64,000 nucleotides of DNA, taken from contig NZ_JAUALB010000001.1 in the NCBI RefSeq assembly GCF_030345795.1, forward strand, positions 1,483,001 to 1,547,000, written 5' to 3'. A program made the position numbers and the translations under genes. The stretch is from Micromonospora sp. WMMA1363 (GTDB lineage: Bacteria > Actinomycetota > Actinomycetes > Mycobacteriales > Micromonosporaceae). Of the stretch, positions 25,954-34,670 are shown one piece after another. Position 1 is the first letter of the stretch, and every line of letters begins with the position of its first letter. The notes beneath the pieces were generated by a model. The model had not been told where the DNA came from. It saw nothing but the letters and a program-made list of their open reading frames with translations, and did not search any database.

Positions 25954-27287
25954 GTCCCTATGGGTTTTGTCAAGCCGCGAGGCGGGGTTCGTCCGCCGGT
26001 TTCGGCTGGTATGGGGTCTTGGTGCGCAGCATGGCGTGTAGGACGTCGACGCGGCGTCGGGCGAGGCAGATGAGGGCGGCGTTGTGTTTCTTGCCCTCGG
26101 CGCGTTTCCGGTCGTAGTAGGTGCGGCTGGTCGGGTCGGTCAGGGCGGCGAACGCGGACAGGAAGAACGCGCGTTTGAGCTGCTTGTTGCCGCCCTTGGG
26201 TGGGTGCTCGCCGCGGATGCTGGTGCCGGAGCGGCGGGTGACTGGGGCCAGGCCGGCGTAGGCGGCGAGGTGGCCGGAGGTGGGGAAGGTGGTGCCGTCG
26301 CCGACTTCGAGCAGGATGCGGGCTGCGGTCCTGACGCCGATGCCGGGCATCGAGGTCAGGACCCCGGCAAGAGGGTGCGCATCAAGCATCCCCTCAACCT
26401 GTTCGGCGACTTGGTCACGCTGGTGCAGCAGGTCACGCAGGTTGTCAGCCAGTCGCGGCAGGACGGTCTCGGCCGCCGCGGTGCCAGGCACGACGACGGT
26501 CTGCGCGTCGAGCGCGGTGAGGATCTGCGCGACCAGGCGTACGCCTATGCGTGGCGCACGCTTCTTGACCATCTCGACCAGTTTCGTCCGGCCGGCCTTG
26601 CGCAGCCCGGCTGGTCCACCGCACTGCGACAGCAGCTCCAGCACGGCTGGATGCTGCAGTTTCGGGCCCAGGACCCGCTCCAGCGGCGGGTGGATCTGGG
26701 TGAGCAGACCACGAATCCGGTTGGAGATCCGGGTGACCTCGCCGGCGAGGTCGTCGTCGTAGCCGACCAGGACTTCCAGCTCAGCGAGGGCGTCGTCGCC
26801 GGCGTCGACGCGGCGCAGCGTGTGCGGCAGGGTGCGGGCGGCGTCGGCGATCACGTAGGCGTCGCGGGCGTCGGTCTTCGCGGTGCCGGGGTGCAGGTCG
26901 GCCAGTCGGCGCATGACCAGGCCGGGCAGGTAGGCCACCTGATGCCCACACACGCGCGGGCCACCGCCACGGGCAGCGCGCCGATCGATGCGGGCTGGTC
27001 GACCACCATCAGGACCCGGCCGTGCCGGGCGAGCTTGTCGAACAGTTTCCGCAGGCCGGCCTCGGTATTGGGCAGCGTAGCGTCGTGCAGCCGCTTCCCT
27101 TCCGGGGTTAGCGCGACCGCATGGTGTCCTTCCTTGCCGACATCCAGTCCGATAAAGACGCCGTACTCGTCGTACAACGCTGTGCCTCCCCAACTGCTAC
27201 CGTGGCTCGGCCGCTGGTCAGCGTCGGACTGCCGGCATCCACGTTACGAAGAGACCTACCCCGCACGCGGGGCGGCCGGGTCCCTAT
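25954..27287 (-). mobile_element. IS110-family element (approximate ends)
   Basis: The transposase gene is flanked by direct copies of gtccctat (25954-25961 and 27280-27287) and lacks clear terminal inverted repeats, as is usual for IS110 elements, which insert at short core sequences. The exact ends are inferred. The region 27178-27290 upstream of the transposase is where IS110-group elements encode their bridge RNA. Confidence 0.55.
25970..27177 (-). pseudogene. IS110-family transposase, frameshifted
   Basis: The N-terminal DEDD domain (YGVFIGLDVGKEGHHAVALT ... VVDQPASIGALPVAVARA) and the rest (GHQVAYLPGLVMRRLADLHPGTAKTDARDAYVIADAA ... MPGIGVRTAARILLEVGD ... RRSGTSIRGEHPPKGGNK with the catalytic Ser region) are in different frames. 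A 2-base expansion of a GT run near 26947-26953 explains the shift; repaired length is 401 residues. The start is TTG 27177 with GGGGAGG 7 bases before it. The element is probably inactive unless the shift is a sequencing error. Confidence 0.85.
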
Positions 27288-27290
27288 CAG
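27178..27290 (-). ncRNA. possible bridge-RNA region of the IS110 element
   Basis: This 113-base non-coding stretch between the transposase start and the presumed end contains the hairpin ccccgcacgcgggg (27259-27272 region). In the IS621-like group the bridge RNA is encoded upstream of the recombinase. Position is the only support; no guide loops were traced. Confidence 0.25.
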
Positions 27291-27430
27291 CGGTCCGCCG
27301 ACGCCACCCGGCCCGGCGACAACACCCCCCGGATCATGCGTACGACAGGGGCGGTTAGTCATACCGAGCCGGGCGACCGAGCAGTCCCCGGCTGGGGACG
27401 ATCAAAAAGGTAACGGGTAGCGTCGCGGCC

Positions 27431-27811
27431 ATGCGGACACGACACGTCGGACGACTCTCGCTGCAACTGGACTCGATCTACTGCGCGGTCGCCGCGGTGT
27501 CGCTGATCCTGTTCGTGGGCCCGGTGTCCGAGCGGACGACCGCGCCCCCGGTGGCCACCGTCGCGATCGCGGTTGCCGTGGGCGGCTGGGCATTCGCGCT
27601 GCACCGCGTCGCCCGTCGTCCTCGGCTGCGCGGTTGGCTGGTCGGCGTGCTCGTTGCCAACGTTGTCGCGGCAGCGGCGATCGCGACGGTCGCGGCGACC
27701 CGGCCATGGGACGGTGCGTTCACTGTGCTCCTCGCCGCCGTGGCAGTCGAGGTCGCAGCATTCGCGGTTAGCCAGGCCGTGGCCCTGCGCAGGGACGCAC
27801 CGGGCGTTTGA
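27431..27811 (+). CDS. small four-helix membrane protein, unknown function
   Basis: The 126-residue protein has four hydrophobic segments (about 15-30, 40-58, 68-88, 95-118) separated by short polar loops and no other motif. TAGCGT (27418-27423) ends 7 bases before ATG 27431, so the transcript may be leaderless. Similar small integral membrane proteins are common in actinomycetes. Confidence 0.65.
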   Translation: MRTRHVGRLSLQLDSIYCAVAAVSLILFVGPVSERTTAPPVATVAIAVAVGGWAFALHRVARRPRLRGWLVGVLVANVVAAAAIATVAATRPWDGAFTVLLAAVAVEVAAFAVSQAVALRRDAPGV

Positions 27812-27884
27812 GTCACGGTCTGCTCCGACGGCATTTCACCTGAACAGCGGAACCAAGGTCGGTAGCCGGGTCCCGGGAGCCGAG

Positions 27885-27938
27885 ATGGCCGATGATTCGG
27901 TCTATGTCACGTCCAACCGCGCACTGTGGGATGAGTGA
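27885..27938 (+). pseudogene. N-terminal stub of a class I methyltransferase-like gene
   Basis: ATG 27885 with GGGAG upstream opens MADDSVYVTSNRALWDE, then TGA. The text SNRALWDE resembles the opening of actinobacterial SAM-dependent methyltransferases that continue with RVPIHV. Nothing recognisable follows, so this is probably a truncated remnant. The rest of 27939-28249 shows no gene I recognise. Confidence 0.35.
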
Positions 27939-28249
27939 GCGAACAGCCGTACCTCCGGCGCGTGACAGGACACCGGCACTGGTCGCCCAGGCCTGCACGA
28001 CCATCGATGTCGGTCGCGACGCTGCCCGGGCGGTCCGCTTCCGACCGTGGCCGCGTGAGTCCCCGGCCGCTCCTGCTCGACGTCCGGGAGAACCGAGGCG
28101 GAGTTGCCACGGTTCCCGCCCCGCGCGAAGGCCAACCCGATGACCGGGGCGCCCCGTCCACGAACACTGGCATCGCTGCGGGTCGCTCACCTGCGCCGCG
28201 GGTCGCACCCACCGGTGTCGACAAGCCGGACGATGACGGGGTCGCGGTG

Positions 28250-30403
28250 ATGCCTACTCGCAGGATCGGCACGCTGGTCGCGGTGGTGGTGACACTCGGC
28301 TGGCTCGTGATCGGCGGCCTGGCCCACTCGTTCCCCGGACGCCTCGACCAGGTCGAGACCGACAACTTCCAGGCGTTCCTGCCCGCCAGCGCCGAGTCAC
28401 AACAGGCCCAGAGCCAGAGTGGTGACATCACCGGCGCGAACACCACGCCCGCCCTGGTCGTCTACCAGCGCCCGGCCGGGATCACCGCCGCGGACCAGGA
28501 GCGGGCGATGTCAGACATGACACGCTTCCTTCAGGTGCAATGGGTTGTCGGGCCACTCGCTCCACCCATCCCGAGTCAGGACGGACAGGCTCTGCTGCTG
28601 GTCGTCCCGATCGACAACGCCGTGGGGCAGGCAGAGAACGACGTTGTCGATCAGCTGCGCACCATCGTCGGCGACGGCCAGGACGGGCTGACCACCGAGG
28701 TCACCGGCCCGGCCGCGATCCGCGGTGATCTGATCACGGTACTGGCGGCGGTCGGTGGCCAGCTACTGGTGGTCACCGTGGGCGCGGTGCTGGTTGTCCT
28801 GCTGATCGTCTACCGCAGCCCGGTGTTGTGGGCGTTTCCGCTGATCGCCGCCGCGCTCTCGTACGTGTTGGCCACGGTCTTCGTGTACTGGCTGGCCGAT
28901 GCGGATGTCGTCCAGTTGAGTGGGGAGTCCCGGGGGATCCTCACCGTACTGGTCTTCGGCGCGGGCACCGACTACGCCTTGCTGCTGATCGCTCGCTATC
29001 GGGAGGAGCTGGTCAGGACCGCGCGTCCCGTGGACGCGATGAAGGTGGCGTGGCGCGGTGTCGCCCCAGCGATCATCGCCTCCGGCTCGACCGTGATCCT
29101 CGGCCTGCTCGCCCTGCTGCTGTCGATCCTCAGCTCCACCCGCGCCCTCGGACCGGTGTCCGCCATCGGCATCGCCTGCACCCTGCTGGTGATGCTCACC
29201 TTCCTTCCGGCCCTGCTCGTCCTCGGCGGGCGGCGGGTGTTCTGGCCACGGATCCCGCGCCCCGAGGAGAAGGCCGTCGGCACCGAGCACCGCCTGTGGG
29301 GTGCGATCGCCCACCTCGTCGGCCGGCGGGACCGACTCGTGTGGGTGATCGCGGCCATCGGCCTCGGCGTGGCCGCGCTCGGAGTCACCCAGCTCGGAAA
29401 ACAGGCGATCAACCAAGACGACCTGCTGTTCTCCGGCCACCGGGCGTCGGTCACCGGGCAGCGGGTGCTCGACCAGCACTATCCCGGCGGGACCGGCAGC
29501 CCGGCCATCATCGTGACCAACGCGGAGACGGTCGACCAGGTCACCGCTGCGGCGCGTCAGGTGTCGGGGATCTCCACCGTTCAGCCGGTGTCCGCGCAGG
29601 GTGGGGCCTCGGCGACGTCACCAGACCCGGGGGCGGCACCGAAGGTCGTCAACGGACGCGTGCAGCTGAACGCGACCACGACCGACCCGCCGGACACCGA
29701 CAGCGCCGAGCAAACCGTACGTCGGCTCCGCACCGCGGTCCACGCGGTACCCGACTCCAACTCCCTGGTCGGTGGTTTCACCGCCACCAACGTGGATACC
29801 GCCAACGCGGCCGACCGGGACCAGCAGGTCATCTTTCCGGTCGTCTTGGTCGTGATCCTGATCTGCCTGGCGATCTTGTTGCGCGCTCTCCTCGCGCCGG
29901 TGCTACTGGTCCTGACCGTGGTGCTGTCGTTCTCCGCGACCGTGGGCATCTGCGCGATCGTGTTCCGGTATCTGCTCAACGTCCCCAAGGTGGACCCGGA
30001 GTTCCTCCTGTTCGCATTCGTCTTCCTGGTCGCGCTGGGAGTCGACTACAACGTTTTCCTGATAAGCCGGGTGCGGCAGGAGTCGGAGCGGCGGGGTACC
30101 CGGCCCGGGATTCTTTCCGCACTCACCGTGACCGGCGGTGTCATCACCTCAGCCGGCATCGTGCTCGCGGCAACGTTCGCGGCGCTGACCGTGCTCCCCG
30201 TGCGGATCCTGGTGGAGCTGGGTATCGCCCTTCCGGTCGGGCTCCTCATCGACACGGTCGTGGTGCGTTCACTGCTGGTGCCCGCGCTGTCCCACGACAT
30301 CGGTCACCAGATCTGGTGGCCGGGTCGGCTGGCACGGGCCGGCGGTGAACCGTCCGGCGCGGGTCCGCCGGACGGCAACCGAACCAGCGGTCACCCTGGT
30401 TGA
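28250..30403 (+). CDS. MMPL family membrane transporter
   Basis: The 717-residue RND-type transporter has two repeats, each a first membrane helix, a large extracytoplasmic domain (about 35-170 and 385-530) and a block of five helices. The motifs GAGTDYALLLIARYREE and ALGVDYNVFLISRVRQE mark the proton-relay helices. ATG 28250 is chosen because membrane text begins there; the frame is open to 27935, but that extension is low-complexity. The substrate is likely a lipid or hydrophobic metabolite. Confidence 0.87.
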   Translation: MPTRRIGTLVAVVVTLGWLVIGGLAHSFPGRLDQVETDNFQAFLPASAESQQAQSQSGDITGANTTPALVVYQRPAGITAADQERAMSDMTRFLQVQWVVGPLAPPIPSQDGQALLLVVPIDNAVGQAENDVVDQLRTIVGDGQDGLTTEVTGPAAIRGDLITVLAAVGGQLLVVTVGAVLVVLLIVYRSPVLWAFPLIAAALSYVLATVFVYWLADADVVQLSGESRGILTVLVFGAGTDYALLLIARYREELVRTARPVDAMKVAWRGVAPAIIASGSTVILGLLALLLSILSSTRALGPVSAIGIACTLLVMLTFLPALLVLGGRRVFWPRIPRPEEKAVGTEHRLWGAIAHLVGRRDRLVWVIAAIGLGVAALGVTQLGKQAINQDDLLFSGHRASVTGQRVLDQHYPGGTGSPAIIVTNAETVDQVTAAARQVSGISTVQPVSAQGGASATSPDPGAAPKVVNGRVQLNATTTDPPDTDSAEQTVRRLRTAVHAVPDSNSLVGGFTATNVDTANAADRDQQVIFPVVLVVILICLAILLRALLAPVLLVLTVVLSFSATVGICAIVFRYLLNVPKVDPEFLLFAFVFLVALGVDYNVFLISRVRQESERRGTRPGILSALTVTGGVITSAGIVLAATFAALTVLPVRILVELGIALPVGLLIDTVVVRSLLVPALSHDIGHQIWWPGRLARAGGEPSGAGPPDGNRTSGHPG

Positions 30404-30513
30404 GTCAGGACGAGCCAGCCCAGGGTGTCTCCTGGATCCCGTCGAGGCGAGGCGGGCGGCGAGCCGGCAAGGCAGCGGTTCGAAGCGGGCGCTGCGGTGA
30501 CGGCGCCGACCGG

Positions 30514-32142
30514 TCAGACCAGGGGTGAACTCTCCTTGTGCAGCTTGGCCGACCCCGCGGCGACTGACCAGCCGGCCACCCAGCGACTCGAGGTGACACG
30601 CTTGGTGCGGTCGGCCAGGTGGTACCAGTCCATTCGGCACTGCTGCTTGGTGACGTCCAGCACGCCGTAGCCGTGGCCATCCAGCTCGGTCCAGCGTACG
30701 TGGGGATTGGTCGCGCGGAGCAGTCCGGCGCCGAGTTTGCTGACCACGTTGTCGGCGGGCAGTCGCAGGAAGTCGTCGACGTTGTCGGTGGTCACCGACG
30801 GCACGACGAACTCGGCGGCGGCCGGCGACCACGGGCCGGTGGCCTTGGTGGTCACCTCGTTGGCCCAGGAGGTGTGGATGTCCCCGGTGAGGAAGACGAC
30901 GTCGTGGGTCCCGGTGGCGCGCAGGTGGTCGACCAGCTCGTTACGGTCGGCGTTGTACCCGTCCCACTGGTCGGTGTTGAGGACGAGGCCGTTGTCCGGG
31001 ACGCCCATCAGCTCGCCCAACGGGCCGAGCAGCCAGGCCGGCAGCGCGCCCACGTCGAGCCGGGAGATCATCACCGAGCTGCCGACCAGTTTCCACCGTG
31101 CGGCCGAGGCGGCCAGGCCACTCTTGAGCCACGCCATCTGGTCGTCGCCGGTGATGGTCCGGTTCGGGTCGTCGACTCCGGTACCCCGGGTCGGCTTCGA
31201 CCGGTACGTCCGGAGGTCCAGCATGGACAGGTCGACGAGCCGGCCGAAGCGCAGCCGCCGGTAGATGGCCCCGTCCGCGCCGAGGCGGACCGGCATCCAC
31301 TCCTGGTACGCCTGCCGCGCCGCGGCCAGCCGGACCGCGAAGTCGCCCTCGGTGCCCGGGGTGTGGTTCTCCGCACCGCCGGACCACTGGTTGTTGGCGC
31401 ACTCGTGGTCGTCCCAGGTGATCGCCCACGGCACCGCGGCGTGCAGAGCCTGGAGGTCCGGGTCGGTCTTGTAGGTGGCGTGCCGGATCCGGTAGTCGGC
31501 TAGGGTGAGCGTCTCGTGCGGCGGGCTCACCGGACGGATGACCTTGCCCGCGGTACCGAGCTGACCCGTGCCGTACTCGTAGAGGTAGTCGCCCAGGTGC
31601 ACCACCAGGTTCAGGTCGCCCCGCTCGGCCAGGTACCGGTACGCCGCGAAGTACCCGCCCTCCCAGTTCGCGCAGGAGACCACCCCCAGCCGCAGCCGGT
31701 CGATCTCGGCGTTCACGGCCGGTGCGGTCATCGTCCGCCCGATCGGTGACCACGCACCGTCGTACCCGAAGCGGTACCAGTACGTGGTGGCCGGCGACAG
31801 CCCACGCGCGTCGACCCGGACGGTGTGGTCCCGCGCCGGTCCGGTGACAAACGTCCCCTGCGCCACCACAGCCGCGAAATCCGGATCGGCGGACACCTGC
31901 CAGGACACCAGCGCCTCCGGACCGACACCAGAACCCGGCTGGGCCTGCTCGGTCGGGGTCAGCCGCGTCCACAACAGAACCCTGTCGGCCAACGGATCGC
32001 CGGAGGCGACGCCGTGCCGGAACAGACCCGAAGCGGCATGAGCGGAACTGCCGGTGGCGAGCGTGGCGCCGGCGAGCACGGCTGTGCCGGCGGACGCACC
32101 GGCCACACGCAGAAGGGTACGACGGTCCAAGCAATTCGTCAT
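30514..32142 (-). CDS. phoD: alkaline phosphatase D (PhoD family), Tat-secreted
   Basis: The 542-residue secreted phosphodiesterase/phosphatase starts with a twin-Arg signal (LDRRTLLRVAGASAG) cut near AHAAS. PhoD features follow: GVASGDPLADRVLLWTRLTP, VSCANWEGGYFAAYR, HLGDYLYEYG (metal site), WDDHECANNQWSGG, and FLTGDIHTSW near the C-terminus. It should release phosphate from phosphoesters outside the cell. A -10-like TATAGA lies just before ATG 32142. A well-formed pho box was not found. Confidence 0.9.
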   Translation of the reverse strand: MTNCLDRRTLLRVAGASAGTAVLAGATLATGSSAHAASGLFRHGVASGDPLADRVLLWTRLTPTEQAQPGSGVGPEALVSWQVSADPDFAAVVAQGTFVTGPARDHTVRVDARGLSPATTYWYRFGYDGAWSPIGRTMTAPAVNAEIDRLRLGVVSCANWEGGYFAAYRYLAERGDLNLVVHLGDYLYEYGTGQLGTAGKVIRPVSPPHETLTLADYRIRHATYKTDPDLQALHAAVPWAITWDDHECANNQWSGGAENHTPGTEGDFAVRLAAARQAYQEWMPVRLGADGAIYRRLRFGRLVDLSMLDLRTYRSKPTRGTGVDDPNRTITGDDQMAWLKSGLAASAARWKLVGSSVMISRLDVGALPAWLLGPLGELMGVPDNGLVLNTDQWDGYNADRNELVDHLRATGTHDVVFLTGDIHTSWANEVTTKATGPWSPAAAEFVVPSVTTDNVDDFLRLPADNVVSKLGAGLLRATNPHVRWTELDGHGYGVLDVTKQQCRMDWYHLADRTKRVTSSRWVAGWSVAAGSAKLHKESSPLV

Positions 32143-32291
32143 GGTCTTTATCTATACCGGCATTCACGTCCGATCCGCTGCCCTCCGGACTGAGTGTTCG
32201 CTTAGCTTTCCGACAGCATTCGCGCGGCCGGCAACATGTGGGCGTCGGGGTGGGCCGCGTAGCCCCCCGGTTCGGTCGGCAGCGTGACGCG

Positions 32292-32321
32292 TTGACAAAG
32301 CGGAACGCCACTCCGTATAGT
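32292..32321 (+). promoter_or_regulatory. sigma70-type promoter
   Basis: A perfect -35 TTGACA (32292-32297) and -10 TATAGT (32316-32321) are 18 bases apart, about 100 bases before the hydrolase ATG at 32426. This is the clearest consensus promoter in the window. Confidence 0.75.
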
Positions 32322-32338
32322 TTCGGAACAGCGCTCCG
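32301..32338. promoter_or_regulatory. two operator-like repeats over the promoter
   Basis: CGGAACGCCACTCCG (32301-32315) fills the promoter spacer and CGGAACAGCGCTCCG (32324-32338) covers the start region; they match at 12 of 15 positions with centres 23 bp apart. Flanking caaagcgga and tccgctttg form a 9-bp inverted repeat. No obvious regulator gene is adjacent. Confidence 0.6.
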
Positions 32339-32425
32339 CTTTGCTGTTGCCGCAGCGGGGCGCCCCTGACCCGCCTCTCGAACGCACGAGACCGGGCGAC
32401 AACCCGACGAAAGGGAATCGACGTC

Positions 32426-33385
32426 ATGAGTGAGTCGACTCAGGCAGCCGGCATGTCCGGCGCCCCCACACCTGTCCTCTCCGTCAGTCCAGTGGTGCTG
32501 TCAGCTCCCGACCGCGCCGTGGACCTTCAGGTGCGCGTCTCCGCACCCATGACCGGAGGCGAGCTGCCGATCATCCTCCTCTCGCACGGACACGGCCACT
32601 CAAACCACCTGTCGTCACTGAATGGCTACGCCCCGCTCGCCAACTACTGGGCGACGCACGGCTTCGTCGTGATCCAGCCCACCCATCTGAGCTCGAGGAC
32701 GCTGAGCCTGGATCCCGACCATCCCGAGGCTCCGCTGTACTGGCGGTCGCGCGCCGAGGACATGAAGCGCATCCTCGATCAGTTCGACGGTGTCGAGGCC
32801 GCCGTCCCGCAGCTCCGCGGGCGCCTGGACCGAGACAAGGTCGCCGTGGCCGGACACTCGACGGGTGGGCACACCGCGAGCCTGCTGCTGGGCGCGCGGC
32901 TAACCGACCCCCACGACGGCACAGAGGTGAACCTGGCCGAACCCCGGATCAAGGCGGGTGTGCTGCTCGCCGCGCCGGGTAGGGGGGGCGATTCCCTCAC
33001 CGAGTTCGTGGTCGAGAACTACTCCTTCTTCTTGACCACGGACTTCTCCACGATGACGACGCCCGCGCTCGTGGTCGCCGGCGACAAGGACGCCTCCGCC
33101 CACCTGACGGTTCGGGGCCCGGAGTGGCACACCGATCCGTACGTCCTCTCCCCCGGCCCCAAGTCCCTGCTCACCCTGTTCGGCGCGGAGCACGGACTCG
33201 GCGGTGTCGCCGGGTACGACGTCGCCGAGACCACGGACGAGAACCCCGAGCGGGTCGCCGCGGTCCAGCGGCTCGCCTGGGCCTACCTCCGCACCGAACT
33301 CCACCCCGGGGATTCCGCCTGGCAGGAGGTGCGTGACGAACTGACCGCCGGACCCACCCCGGTCGGCCGGGTCGAGTCCAAGTAA
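32426..33385 (+). CDS. alpha/beta hydrolase (chlorophyllase/PAF-acetylhydrolase-like)
   Basis: The 319-residue hydrolase has HG-type oxyanion text LLSHGHGHSN (51-60), nucleophile Ser145 in AGHSTGGHT, Asp in VVAGDKDASAH, and the base His in FGAEHGLGG. The fold matches dienelactone-hydrolase or chlorophyllase-like esterases. AAGGGAA precedes ATG 32426, and a consensus promoter with two operator-like repeats drives it. The substrate is unknown. Confidence 0.8.
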   Translation: MSESTQAAGMSGAPTPVLSVSPVVLSAPDRAVDLQVRVSAPMTGGELPIILLSHGHGHSNHLSSLNGYAPLANYWATHGFVVIQPTHLSSRTLSLDPDHPEAPLYWRSRAEDMKRILDQFDGVEAAVPQLRGRLDRDKVAVAGHSTGGHTASLLLGARLTDPHDGTEVNLAEPRIKAGVLLAAPGRGGDSLTEFVVENYSFFLTTDFSTMTTPALVVAGDKDASAHLTVRGPEWHTDPYVLSPGPKSLLTLFGAEHGLGGVAGYDVAETTDENPERVAAVQRLAWAYLRTELHPGDSAWQEVRDELTAGPTPVGRVESK

Positions 33386-33474
33386 CGGGTTCGCAGCGGG
33401 CGCCGACCTGACCAGGAGGGTGCTCGCAGCTCGTCGGTGATCGACCCTCGGATCTTCGCGATCGACGAGCACGG

Positions 33475-33759
33475 TCACCCGATACCGCCGGGTGCTGGAC
33501 CCGGGACGGCATGGTCATGCTTCAGGATGTCGGTGGCCCGGGGAGCGTCTCGGCCGCCGGTGTCGCGGATACCGGCGTAGACGGTGTGTCCGGCACGGGC
33601 CAGGGCGCGGGCGGTGAGGGCACCGAAGCCGCTGGATGCTCCGCTGACGACGATGACCGTCGGGGACTCGTCTCCTTGACCACCGCTTCTTCCTTCCATC
33701 CCTGGTGCCCGTTCGGAACCGGGGTCGAATGCCGGGGCGGAGGCGGGCTTCGTCGCCAA
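33475..33759 (-). pseudogene. truncated SDR remnant
   Basis: The frame contains a Rossmann N-terminus (VIVVSGASSGFGALTARALARAGHTVYAGIRDTGGRDAPR) and then stops after about 50 residues, lacking the NNAG and YxxxK parts. AAGGAGA lies about 10 bases before the conserved part, but the expected ATG reads ccg. The rest of 33386-33840 shows no gene. Confidence 0.5.
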
Positions 33760-33840
33760 CCTCCAGTTGGTGGATGGTCCGGCCCTGGCCCGGACGGGGT
33801 GCTGGTCATTGGCGGTCCGACCAGCGAAACCGCGGTGGAT

Positions 33841-34584
33841 TCAGATCGCGCCGCCGTTGGCGTACAGCACCTGGCCGTTGATCCAACGGGCCGGGCCGGC
33901 CAGGAACGCCACCAGCTCGGCGATGTCCTGCGGGGTGCCGATGCGCTCCAGCGGCGGCTCGGCGGCCATCCGGGCCAGCGTCTGCTCATCCTTGCCCTCG
34001 AGGAACAGGGCCGTCGCGGTCGGGCCGGGCGCCACCGCGTTCACCGTCACGTCCCGGCCCCGCAGCTCGCGGGCGAGGATCAGGGTGATCGCCGAGACGG
34101 CGCCCTTGCTCGCCGAGTAGGCGCTGTAGCCGGGGCGGGCGAAGCGGGTGAGCGAGCTGGAGAAGTTGATGATGGCGCCACCGGGGCGTACCCGACGGGC
34201 GGCCTGTTGGTCGACGGCGAAGGTTCCACGCACGTTGACCCTTAGCATGCGGTCGAGCTGATCCAGGTCGAGTTCGGCCAGCGGCGCCAGGGTCATCATG
34301 CCCGCGGCGTGCACCACCACGTCGACGCCGCCGAACTCCCGCTCGGCGGCGTCGAAGAGGCCGGCCACCGACGTCTCGTCGGCCACGTCGGCGGCGACCG
34401 CGATCGCCTTGCCGCCGGCCTCCCGGGCCGCCCGCACCGCGGCCTCCGCCTCGGTCTGGTTGCCGCGGTAGTTCACGACGACGGCGTACCGGTCGGACGC
34501 GAGCCGTTCGACGACCTCACGACCGATGCCCCGGGAGCCGCCGGTGACGATCGCGACCCGCGTCGCGTTGGTCGAGGTGGTCAT
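33841..34584 (-). CDS. SDR family oxidoreductase (3-oxoacyl-ACP reductase-like)
   Basis: The 247-residue protein has VTGGSRGIGREV (11-22), AAG in VVHAAGMM, FSSS (near 143), YSASKGA (YxxxK, near 157) and a C-terminal NGQVLYANGG typical of classical SDRs. ATG 34584 with AAGGAGA 9 bases before it is preferred over the upstream frame. It is divergent from a TetR gene with an 86-bp shared promoter region, the usual layout for a TetR-controlled SDR. Confidence 0.88.
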   Translation of the reverse strand: MTTSTNATRVAIVTGGSRGIGREVVERLASDRYAVVVNYRGNQTEAEAAVRAAREAGGKAIAVAADVADETSVAGLFDAAEREFGGVDVVVHAAGMMTLAPLAELDLDQLDRMLRVNVRGTFAVDQQAARRVRPGGAIINFSSSLTRFARPGYSAYSASKGAVSAITLILARELRGRDVTVNAVAPGPTATALFLEGKDEQTLARMAAEPPLERIGTPQDIAELVAFLAGPARWINGQVLYANGGAI

Positions 34585-34617
34585 GGGATGTCTCCTTGAT
34601 CTCGCTGTTCTTGTACG

Positions 34618-34648
34618 CTGTGTCCATATAAGCAAGCCGTAGACACAG
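34618..34648. promoter_or_regulatory. operator between divergent SDR and tetR
   Basis: CTGTGTC (34618-34624) and GACACAG (34642-34648) form an inverted repeat. tgtccatataa and tgttcatataa nearby are direct repeats, and the second contains TATAAT (34655-34660), a perfect -10 for the tetR gene 10 bases before its GTG. Confidence 0.65.
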
Positions 34649-34670
34649 TGTTCATATAATCGAGGAATCA

